Of a DNA stretch of 64,000 nt, positions 56,136 to 62,871 are shown one piece after another; the stretch's first letter is position 1, and each line of letters opens with the position of its first letter. The DNA lies in contig JBJKYB010000002.1 in the NCBI GenBank assembly GCA_045561235.1, forward strand, positions 806,001-870,000, given 5' to 3'. The translations under genes and the position numbers were made by a program. Source of the stretch: GCA-2705445 sp002705445 (lineage in GTDB: Bacteria; Pseudomonadota; Gammaproteobacteria; Poriferisulfidales; GCA-002705445). The notes beneath the pieces are model-generated. The model did no database searches, was not told where the DNA came from, and saw only the letters and a program-made list of their open reading frames with translations.

Positions 56136-56861
56136 ATGAATTTTAGTACTGAAGAAATTAACAAATGGTATGAAACAGAAGCAGGAAAAATTAATGGGAA
56201 TTTAGTAACTTGCTCTGTAAATAAAATAATTAAAGATAAGCTAAATAGCGATATCCTATATATAGGCCCAAGTAATATTGTTAAGGAAATTATGCATGAT
56301 AACCTTAGTTTTAGAAGTTTCTATATCTCTTCGTCAAGCAATTGTGATATCAAAGCAGAAATCCAAAAATTACCACTGAAAGAATCATCAGTAGATTGTG
56401 TTGTTTTAATTCACTCTTTAGAGACTAATAAAAACCCTCATGCTGTATTTAGGGAAATAGATAGAGTATTAACCGAAGATGGGGAAATAATTTTGGTAAG
56501 TTTTAATAAAATGAGTTTTATCGGCCTTATAAATATATTTCGTATAGATACGATCTTTAAAAATAAAAGTTATATAAGCATAAGTAGATTAGAAGACTGG
56601 GCAAAACTATTTTCATACGAAATTTATAAAATACTAAATATTAACAAAATACCTCCTTTCAAAAATAAGAAAATATTAAAATATCTAAGTTTTCTAAATA
56701 ATTCTATATTTTCTAAGGCCAATTTCTTTGGAAACACGTATATAATGTATATTAAAAAGAAAACTTATAAATTTATATCTTTAAAAAATTGGCATAAAAA
56801 AAATAATATTGTATTAGGAAAATTTTCAAAACCAGTGATTCATAATAATTATGAAAAATAA
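56136..56861 (+). CDS. YafS-like SAM-methyltransferase-fold protein
   Basis: Class I methyltransferase-like protein adjacent to rnhA-dnaQ, the position of E. coli yafS. The motif I region reads ILYIGPSNI, lacking the usual GxGxG. The motif II/III region (LKESSVDCVVLIHSLETNKNPHAVFREIDRVLTEDGEIILVSFN) is well preserved and contains a post-I VLIHSLE like the E(F)xHV of relatives. The cofactor use and substrate are unknown. It has 241 residues. It overlaps rnhA by 11 bp. Confidence 0.75.
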   Translation: MNFSTEEINKWYETEAGKINGNLVTCSVNKIIKDKLNSDILYIGPSNIVKEIMHDNLSFRSFYISSSSNCDIKAEIQKLPLKESSVDCVVLIHSLETNKNPHAVFREIDRVLTEDGEIILVSFNKMSFIGLINIFRIDTIFKNKSYISISRLEDWAKLFSYEIYKILNINKIPPFKNKKILKYLSFLNNSIFSKANFFGNTYIMYIKKKTYKFISLKNWHKKNNIVLGKFSKPVIHNNYEK

Positions 56862-57300
56862 TGTAGTTATATATACTGATGGTGCATGTAAGGGGAATCC
56901 GGGTGAAGGAGGTTGGGGCGCTATTTTAGAATTTACCGACGAAACAAATAAAATATATGGTTATCAAGAAAACACAACAAATAATAGAATGGAAATAGTT
57001 GCTGCTATTGAGGCAATCAAGCTAGTTAAAGAAGAATCAGATATAATTATTTATACAGACTCAAAATACTTAATGAATGGAATTAATACTTGGATACATT
57101 CTTGGAAAAAAAATAATTGGAAAACTTCTGGAAATAAAAATGTTAAGAATGTTGATTTGTGGAAAGCTATTGATGAATTAAATTCGAAGCATTCAATTAA
57201 ATGGAATTGGGTTAAGGGACATAGTGGTAATCCTGGTAATGAAATGGCAGATGATCTTGCAAACTTTGCAATATCCTCTAAAGGAGGAAAACCTGAATGA
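56851..57300 (+). CDS. rnhA: Ribonuclease HI
   Basis: Cleaves RNA in RNA-DNA hybrids. The four catalytic acids are visible: Asp in YTDGACKGNPG (about residue 10), Glu in NNRMEIVAAIEA, Asp in YTDSKYLMNGI and Asp in GNEMADDLAN near the end. It has 149 residues. The last four bases overlap dnaQ (ATGA). In E. coli rnhA and dnaQ are divergent; here they are in tandem, as in Pseudomonas. Confidence 0.97.
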   Translation: MKNNVVIYTDGACKGNPGEGGWGAILEFTDETNKIYGYQENTTNNRMEIVAAIEAIKLVKEESDIIIYTDSKYLMNGINTWIHSWKKNNWKTSGNKNVKNVDLWKAIDELNSKHSIKWNWVKGHSGNPGNEMADDLANFAISSKGGKPE

Positions 57301-57995
57301 ATAGACAAATTATTCTTGATACAGAAACAACGGGCCTTGATGTTACAAGAAATCACAAAATAATCGAAATTGGTTGCATAGAACTTGTTGATAGAAAATT
57401 TACAGGTAATAAATTCCATCAATATTTAAATCCAATGAGAGAAATTGATCAAGGTGCAATTAGTGTTCATGGAATTACCAATGAATTTCTAAAAGATAAA
57501 CCACTTTTTTGTGATATAAAAAATGACTTACTTAATTTTATTAGTGATTCAGAATTAATAATACATAATGCACCATTTGATATTGGCTTTTTAGAATATG
57601 AGTTTAAAAAAGCAAACCATAAATTAGATATAATAGATATCTGTAAAATATTTGATACGCTAGTTTTTGCTAGAAAACTTCATCCTGGCCAAAAAAATAG
57701 CCTTGATGCTTTATGTAAGAGATATGGAGTCGATAATTCGTCTAGGGATTTTCATGGTGCGTTACTAGATGCAAAAATTTTAGCCGATGTTTATTTGCTA
57801 TTGACTGGAGGACAAACATCTTTTGATCTAGAAAAAAGTGAAGCGACAAAAGATGTGTTGGTAAATAAAAATAATAAAGGTGACGCTCCTGTTATTAAGG
57901 CTAATGAAGTTGAATTAAGAGAGCATAGAGAATTTTGTGAAAAAATAAATGAGACTTCAAGCGGTAGATGTATTTGGAATATTTCAAAGTTTTGA
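57297..57995 (+). CDS. dnaQ: DNA polymerase III epsilon subunit (3'-5' proofreading exonuclease)
   Basis: DEDDh exonuclease of the replicative polymerase. ExoI is ILDTETTGLDV (Asp and Glu), ExoII HNAPFDIGFLEYE, and ExoIII HGALLDAKILADVYL with the catalytic histidine. A shorter C-terminal tail for binding the polymerase alpha subunit follows. It has 232 residues, near E. coli (243). Confidence 0.96.
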   Translation: MNRQIILDTETTGLDVTRNHKIIEIGCIELVDRKFTGNKFHQYLNPMREIDQGAISVHGITNEFLKDKPLFCDIKNDLLNFISDSELIIHNAPFDIGFLEYEFKKANHKLDIIDICKIFDTLVFARKLHPGQKNSLDALCKRYGVDNSSRDFHGALLDAKILADVYLLLTGGQTSFDLEKSEATKDVLVNKNNKGDAPVIKANEVELREHREFCEKINETSSGRCIWNISKF

Positions 57996-58039
57996 TATAA
58001 TGTAAGTATTAATAAAATAACTAAAGGGTGGAAATTGGG

Positions 58040-58243
58040 ATGGACAAAATATTTGCATTAATAATAGTGTTAATAGTAGGTTTTTGGGGATACTTAAAAT
58101 ATAGTGAAGATGCAGCTAACTGGGTTGCCACTTCGGACAGTGGTATAATTGGTGAATTTAGTAGTTACGATGAGTGTGTTGAGGGCGTAAAAGCAGCTGG
58201 ATTGAATATGGAGCAAGAAGTTTTTTCTTGCAATAGAGATTAA
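58040..58243 (+). CDS. Small single-pass membrane protein of unknown function
   Basis: Encodes 67 residues: an N-terminal hydrophobic helix (about 4-20, IFALIIVLIVGFWGYLKY) and a polar domain with two cysteines (DECVEGV and FSCNRD). ATG 58040 follows a GGGTGG box at 58026-58031; an in-frame GTG at 58028 would overlap that box and is less likely. It lies between dnaQ and the convergent smpB, with 1 bp to spare. I do not recognise the family. Confidence 0.55.
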   Translation: MDKIFALIIVLIVGFWGYLKYSEDAANWVATSDSGIIGEFSSYDECVEGVKAAGLNMEQEVFSCNRD

Positions 58244-58244
58244 T

Positions 58245-58727
58245 TTAAGTATTTTTTAATTTAGTTTTAGCTAAACGATTTTTTTCAATTGCCCAATCTT
58301 TTTTCTTTTCTGATTGCCTTTTGTCGAACTTCTTTTTACCTTTAGCAATGCCTAATTTTAGCTTTACTTTATTATTTTTCCAATAAAGAGAAAGTGGTAT
58401 TAAAGTCAAACCATCCTTTTGAACTTTTCCAATTAAGATATTTATCTCTTTTTGATTTAGTAATAATTTTCTTGTCCTTGATGGATTTTTATTTGTATCA
58501 CTATTTATATATGATGGAGGAGTTATATTTGAACCTATCAATATTATGTCCCCTTTATTAATTTTTACATAAGCTTCTTTTAATTGTACTTTTAAATCTC
58601 TAATTCCTTTTACCTCCCAACCTTCAAGCACGATACCAGCCTCTATTTTTTCAAGAATATAATAGTCATAAGTCGCTTTTTTGTTGACAGCGATAATATT
58701 TTCTGTATTTTTAGTCCTTTGTCCCAT
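58245..58727 (-). CDS. smpB: SsrA-binding protein SmpB
   Basis: Binds tmRNA for trans-translation of stalled ribosomes. The NKKATYDYYILEKIEAGIVLEGWEVK opening, the TRTRKLLLNQKE-like block (SRTRKLLLNQKEI) and YWKNNKVKLKLGIAKGKKKFDKR are diagnostic. I start at ATG 58727 (MGQRTKN, 160 residues); the longer frame to 58808 adds 27 residues unlike SmpB and runs into the divergent symporter gene. The tmRNA gene itself is not in the window. Confidence 0.96.
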   Translation of the reverse strand: MGQRTKNTENIIAVNKKATYDYYILEKIEAGIVLEGWEVKGIRDLKVQLKEAYVKINKGDIILIGSNITPPSYINSDTNKNPSRTRKLLLNQKEINILIGKVQKDGLTLIPLSLYWKNNKVKLKLGIAKGKKKFDKRQSEKKKDWAIEKNRLAKTKLKNT

Positions 58728-58765
58728 AATATTAATAATATTAACATAATAAACACTAGCTACTA

Positions 58766-60142
58766 ATGGCAATAAATAGAACTTCCTCACATGGTGAATG
58801 GTCTTCAAGAACAGCTTTTATTTTAGCTGCAACTGGGTCAGCTGTTGGATTAGGTAATATTTGGAAATTCCCATACATTACTGGAGAGAACGGAGGAGGA
58901 GCATTTGTAATAATATATATTCTATGTGTAATCTTTATTGGAATTCCAATAATGTTAGCAGAAGTATATTTAGGTAAAAGAGGCAGATTAAATCCTATAG
59001 CATCAATCAAGTATATTTCTGATAAAGAAAAAAGGTCAAAAAATTGGCGAATTATAGGTTTTATGGGTATCTTATCAGGAATTTTAATTTTATCTTATTA
59101 TGCAGTGATAGCTGGTTGGACAATGGCCTATTCTGTAAGGACTGCTTTTGGAAATTTAAACAATATTGATGCCACGGGAGCAGCAGCAATGTTTGAAAGC
59201 TTAGTATCAGATCCAGAAAGATTATTAGCTTGGCATACAATTTTCATTATTATTACAGCTATTGTTGTAGCAAAGGGAGTAAAATCTGGGTTAGAGAGTG
59301 CAGTTGTAAGATTAATGCCTGCCTTATTAGTTCTTCTCTTGGCGCTTGTTATTTTCTCTGCTATTGAGGGCGAATTTTATGATGGTTTGAGGTTCATGCT
59401 GTATCCTGATTTTAGTCAGATTACTTGGAAGTCGGTACTGATTGCAATGGGTCAAGCATTTTTTAGCTTAAGCTTAGGTATGGGGGCATTGATGGTATAT
59501 GGCTCATACTTATCAAGCGATATATCAATTCCACAGACTTGTGTAATTGTAGCCTTACTTGACACAACAGTTGCTTTGCTTGCAGGGCTTGCAATATTTC
59601 CTATCGTTATTTCAAGTGGTTTAGAAATGTCGCAAGGACCTGGATTAATTTTTCAGACTTTGACAGTTGCATTTGCATCCATGCCAGGAGGCCAACTATT
59701 TGGTACTATTTTTTTTATTTTATTAATTTTTGCTGCATGGACATCATCAATTTCATTAATAGAGCCAATGATAATATGGTTAATAGAAAAATATAATGTA
59801 ACAAGAATAAAAGCTGCAACGATAGCCACAAGTTTTGCTTGGTTTTTAGGAATTGGAACAATTGTTTCTTTTAATATAGGAAAAGACATAAAGATATTTA
59901 ACATGACAATATTTGAGATGTTAGATTATTTAACTTCAAATATTCTTCTTCCAATGGGGGGAATATTGATAACAATATTTGTAGGATGGTTAATTTCTAA
60001 AGAGCGTATAGATAGCGAGCTAAAAATTAAATCAAAGATTATAAAACTTATTTGGTATTTTTCTGCAAGAGTGATAGCACCAATAGCTGTAATTTTTGTG
60101 ATGTTAAACGCTTTAGGATTTAATATAAATTTTTTCTTATAA
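58766..60142 (+). CDS. Sodium-dependent neurotransmitter-symporter (NSS) family transporter
   Basis: LeuT-fold Na+-coupled amino-acid or amine transporter in the inner membrane. TM1 has the signature TGSAVGLGNIWKFPYITGENGGGAFVI with the unwound Na+/substrate site. About 11 membrane helices are visible, and FFSLSLGMGALMVYGSYL matches TM6. It has 458 residues. The substrate is not deducible. It is divergent from smpB with a 38-bp shared gap; ratA follows after 8 bp. Confidence 0.88.
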   Translation: MAINRTSSHGEWSSRTAFILAATGSAVGLGNIWKFPYITGENGGGAFVIIYILCVIFIGIPIMLAEVYLGKRGRLNPIASIKYISDKEKRSKNWRIIGFMGILSGILILSYYAVIAGWTMAYSVRTAFGNLNNIDATGAAAMFESLVSDPERLLAWHTIFIIITAIVVAKGVKSGLESAVVRLMPALLVLLLALVIFSAIEGEFYDGLRFMLYPDFSQITWKSVLIAMGQAFFSLSLGMGALMVYGSYLSSDISIPQTCVIVALLDTTVALLAGLAIFPIVISSGLEMSQGPGLIFQTLTVAFASMPGGQLFGTIFFILLIFAAWTSSISLIEPMIIWLIEKYNVTRIKAATIATSFAWFLGIGTIVSFNIGKDIKIFNMTIFEMLDYLTSNILLPMGGILITIFVGWLISKERIDSELKIKSKIIKLIWYFSARVIAPIAVIFVMLNALGFNINFFL

Positions 60143-60150
60143 CTCAAAAT

Positions 60151-60579
60151 ATGGAAATTAAAAAAGAAGCAATAATATTTGAAAAAAAAAATAAAGTTTT
60201 TGATTTAGTCAATAATGTAAATTTATATAAAAATTTTGTACCATACTGCGTAGATTCAAAAATATTATCAGAACAAAATAATCAAATGGAAGCTAAGCTA
60301 GATTTTAATATTAAAGGCATTAAAACATCTTTTACGACAAAAAATATAATAAAAAATAATGAATTTATAGAGATGAAACTAGTGGATGGACCATTTAAAT
60401 ATCTTGATGGAAAGTGGGAATTTAAAGAGGTTGATAATAAAACCGTAATAGTGTTATCGCTAAAATATGAAGTAAAAAATAAATTACTAGATTACGCTTT
60501 TGGTAAGTCTATAGAGAAGATTTCAGATATTCTTGTAAGATCCTTTGTAGCAGAGTCAAAGAAACATTATGAAAAGTGA
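60151..60579 (+). CDS. ratA: RatA/CoqD-type START domain protein
   Basis: Member of the polyketide-cyclase/START-like family (142 residues). The segments FDLVNNVNLYKNFVPYCVDSKIL and the late FGKSIEKISDILVRSFVAESKKHY are diagnostic. In E. coli RatA was described as a ribosome-association toxin, but relatives such as Coq10 bind ubiquinone, which may be the common function. It overlaps rnfH by 11 bp. The smpB-ratA-rnfH-bamE neighbourhood is conserved. Confidence 0.88.
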   Translation: MEIKKEAIIFEKKNKVFDLVNNVNLYKNFVPYCVDSKILSEQNNQMEAKLDFNIKGIKTSFTTKNIIKNNEFIEMKLVDGPFKYLDGKWEFKEVDNKTVIVLSLKYEVKNKLLDYAFGKSIEKISDILVRSFVAESKKHYEK

Positions 60580-60856
60580 CAGCTTTGTTGAGGTTATTTA
60601 TATTAGCGCCAATAATAAAATAGTTAGTTCTAATGTTAAGTATATTAAAGGCCTAACTTTAAATGACCTGTTAGATGATTTAATTAAGAAATCAATATTT
60701 TCCAAAGAATTTTTACGAAACAAAAATTTTGGATGCTACGGGGAAATAATAAATATGAGTTATCTAATTAAACAGAGTGACCGTATAGAGATTCTAGATG
60801 ACATAATGATAAATCCAAATGATAAAAGAAAGCGTAATTTTCATAAAAATCAATAA
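60569..60856 (+). CDS. rnfH: RnfH family ubiquitin-fold protein
   Basis: Small beta-grasp protein of 95 residues. The EVIYISANNKI opening, FLRNKNFGCYGEIINMSYLIKQSDRIEILDDIMINPNDKRKRN is the characteristic RnfH end, including the RxxPLxxDPKxxRR-like motif (here DDIMINPNDKRKR). The function is unknown despite the name. It is coupled to ratA and overlaps the convergent bamE by 7 bp. Confidence 0.88.
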   Translation: MKSDSFVEVIYISANNKIVSSNVKYIKGLTLNDLLDDLIKKSIFSKEFLRNKNFGCYGEIINMSYLIKQSDRIEILDDIMINPNDKRKRNFHKNQ

Positions 60857-61845
60857 ACGTTATTATTAGTTACTATTTCACTAATAATTTTCCAATTAGT
60901 ATTCGTTTTAATCCAAGTTATTTTCTTAAAAACAATATCAGTGTATTCATCAGATCTATATTTTTGTTTAAAGGTAGCATATGCTAACTCATTTTCATCA
61001 AGATTAAATTCAATTTCTAAATCTGTAATTTCAATATTTATATTTGACTTATTGTTTATACGATTCGTTCTGTCTTCCTTCCATAAATTATGATTATTAA
61101 AATATTCCGATGTATATTCATCAATATAATATGCTAAGTAACGCGTTATATCTTTTTTTTCCCATGAATCTTTCCACTCATAAATTAATGATTCAACAAT
61201 CTCATAATCATTTTTTCTCAAATTAACTTCATAGTTTTCTGATGTACTAACGACTTTTTCATTATTTTCTTTTGATTGAGTATCAATTTCTTCTAAATTT
61301 TTGACAATTTCATCATTTTCTTTGATTTTTTTTTGCAAATTATCTTTATTTGTTTTTTGAACACCATCCTCAATATTTATTTTATTTTCAGTAGTGCCTT
61401 GTAGTTCAATATCATCAAAGATATTACTTTCTATTGAAGCAATTTCATTTTCATTAGTGAATTCTGGTAAATCTTTACTTTTATTATTTATCTCGAATAA
61501 ACCTTCATTATTTTTTGTAATTCTTTTCATGCTAACTACAACATCTTTATCAAAAAAAATACTGATCATATTAAGCTTTGTTTCTTCAGGTTCCCTTTTT
61601 CTAAAGTATACGTAATCCCATCTATTTGTATTAAAAATATTATTTAATACCGGCTCTCCCAAAAGAAAAATCACTTGCTCTTTTGTCATATTTATTCTGA
61701 GTAAATCTACCTTATTTTCTTCTATAACATTTCCTTGCTGAACTAAAACCCTGTAACTTCTTAGTTGCGCATTTTCTGGTAATAGCTGACAACTAACTAA
61801 AAAGGTAGCAAATAGCAGTATTATTGATAATTTAATTTTTTTCAC
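60850..61845 (-). CDS. bamE: BamE lipoprotein fused to a charged linker and NTF2-like domain
   Basis: The N-terminus is a lipoprotein signal with Cys19 (FLVSCQ). Residues about 30-115 are the BamE/SmpA domain of the outer-membrane assembly complex (LRINMTKEQVIFLLGEPVLNN, RWDYVYFRKREPEE). Normal BamE ends here at about 110 residues. This protein continues with an acidic/polar linker (about 116-208) and a C-terminal domain (about 209-331: ESLIYEWKDSWEKKDITRYLAYY, W-x4-R in LWKEDRTNRIN, ATFKQKYRSDEYTD, NWKIISE) that resembles the NTF2/Cds6-like domain found at the ends of some envelope enzymes. It is convergent with rnfH and divergent from fur. Confidence 0.85.
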   Translation of the reverse strand: MKKIKLSIILLFATFLVSCQLLPENAQLRSYRVLVQQGNVIEENKVDLLRINMTKEQVIFLLGEPVLNNIFNTNRWDYVYFRKREPEETKLNMISIFFDKDVVVSMKRITKNNEGLFEINNKSKDLPEFTNENEIASIESNIFDDIELQGTTENKINIEDGVQKTNKDNLQKKIKENDEIVKNLEEIDTQSKENNEKVVSTSENYEVNLRKNDYEIVESLIYEWKDSWEKKDITRYLAYYIDEYTSEYFNNHNLWKEDRTNRINNKSNINIEITDLEIEFNLDENELAYATFKQKYRSDEYTDIVFKKITWIKTNTNWKIISEIVTNNNVY

Positions 61846-61890
61846 TTTTTTTAGTATATTGTTCTTTTAAATAAGGATAATATAGTAATT

Positions 61891-62307
61891 ATGAGTAATA
61901 TAGAATTAAAAAATGCTGGCTTAAAAGTTACACTCCCAAGAGTGAAAATATTGAGAAAATTAGAGAATTCTGAAAATCATCATATGTCAGCTGAAGACAT
62001 ATACAAAGAATTAATTCAAGATGGTGAAGTTATAAGCTTGGCTACTGTATATAGGGTGCTTACTCAGTTTGAGGCTGCAAAAATAGTAATCAGACATCAT
62101 TTTGATTCAGATAGTAACAGCCAGGCAGTTTTTGAACTTAATCACGGTGATCATCACGATCATATGGTTTCATTAAAAACTGGAAAAGTTGTTGAGTTTT
62201 ATGATGAGATTATAGAAAATAGGCAAAAAGAATTAGCAAAAAAGTATAAATTCAAAATATTAGATCATAGCATGATCCTATACGGTGAATTCATAGACGA
62301 AGAATAG
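61891..62307 (+). CDS. fur: Ferric uptake regulator Fur (cysteine-free)
   Basis: Iron-responsive repressor. The winged helix (VTLPRVKILRKLENSENHHMSAEDIYKEL, LATVYRVLTQFEAAKIV) and the dimer domain with metal histidines (HGDHHDHMV) are canonical. The structural-zinc CxxC of E. coli Fur is replaced: HMVSLKTGKVVEF stands where LICLDCGKVIEF is expected, and the whole 138-residue protein has no cysteine, even fewer than the Pseudomonas type. The gene sits divergent to bamE and upstream of three tiny membrane proteins. Confidence 0.95.
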   Translation: MSNIELKNAGLKVTLPRVKILRKLENSENHHMSAEDIYKELIQDGEVISLATVYRVLTQFEAAKIVIRHHFDSDSNSQAVFELNHGDHHDHMVSLKTGKVVEFYDEIIENRQKELAKKYKFKILDHSMILYGEFIDEE

Positions 62308-62347
62308 AAATTCTATTTTCAAATATAAATGTTACAATAATTGCTTT

Positions 62348-62536
62348 ATGAAAAGAAAAATTGGAAAAGTAGCTCTTTTCTTAGGATCCTTATCGTTAAT
62401 TTGGCTTATACTTGGTATGATTAATGTTGTTCCGTTTTTATTAGAGCTACCACAGGAAACAAGTCTTAGAGCGCATGCTTCTTTAGCAGTAATTTTCTTA
62501 CTGATAGGTTCATGGGCTTTTTGGAATGAAGATTAA
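62348..62536 (+). CDS. Small two-helix membrane protein
   Basis: Encodes 62 residues with two hydrophobic helices (about 7-27 and 43-59) separated by ELPQETSLRAHA. It lies 40 bp after fur in the same direction and is followed by two more tiny membrane-protein genes. The codon pattern and downstream genes suggest it is real. I do not recognise the family. Confidence 0.55.
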   Translation: MKRKIGKVALFLGSLSLIWLILGMINVVPFLLELPQETSLRAHASLAVIFLLIGSWAFWNED

Positions 62537-62557
62537 TAATTTAAAGAGGTTTTTATT

Positions 62558-62734
62558 ATGATGAAAATATCGGATATATGTATTTTACTTTCAGTTGCGG
62601 TTGCATTTATAACCACTGCTTTTCTTTGGTTTCAAGGCGTTGATACAAAGCAAGAGGCATTATTCACTGCAACTTGGATTCCATCAATTTTAGCTTTTGC
62701 TATTTATTTTAAAATAATTGCTAGAAAAAATTAA
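62558..62734 (+). CDS. Small two-helix membrane protein
   Basis: Encodes 58 residues opening MMKISDICILLSVAVAF, with helices at about 5-25 and 36-52 and a basic end (KIIARKN). An AAAGAGG ribosome site lies 8 bp before the tandem ATG ATG, which is strong support for a real gene. It ends 2 bp before the next small gene. Confidence 0.55.
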   Translation: MMKISDICILLSVAVAFITTAFLWFQGVDTKQEALFTATWIPSILAFAIYFKIIARKN

Positions 62735-62736
62735 TT

Positions 62737-62853
62737 ATGGATGATCCTATAATATTCTTTACCGGGTTATTTTGCTTTGCATTAGCCATTGCTGGAGCTA
62801 TTATGACTGTAATAGAATTTAAACGTTTAAATAAAGAAGATAAAAAAGAATAA
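62737..62853 (+). CDS. Tiny single-helix membrane protein
   Basis: Encodes 38 residues: DDPIIFFTG, a hydrophobic helix (about residues 5-27, FFTGLFCFALAIAGAIMTVI) and a charged tail (KRLNKEDKKE), an inside-positive arrangement. Its ATG is 2 bp after the preceding stop, so it is probably translationally coupled. It stops 18 bp before the convergent recN stop. The family is unknown. Confidence 0.5.
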   Translation: MDDPIIFFTGLFCFALAIAGAIMTVIEFKRLNKEDKKE

Positions 62854-62871
62854 AGTTTAAAAAAAGTTTTT

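Noticed and set aside
58028..58039. GTG 58028 as start of the small protein after dnaQ
   Set aside because: It would use the GGGTGG box as coding sequence; ATG 58040 sits at a proper distance from that box.
58728..58808. 27-residue N-terminal extension of SmpB
   Set aside because: It is unlike SmpB proteins and overlaps the divergent symporter start; the ATG at 58727 gives a normal SmpB.
60151..60856. ratA-rnfH as a toxin-antitoxin module
   Set aside because: Despite database names, the pair is a conserved chromosomal neighbour of smpB and bamE, with a START-like and a ubiquitin-like fold; nothing here suggests an addiction system.
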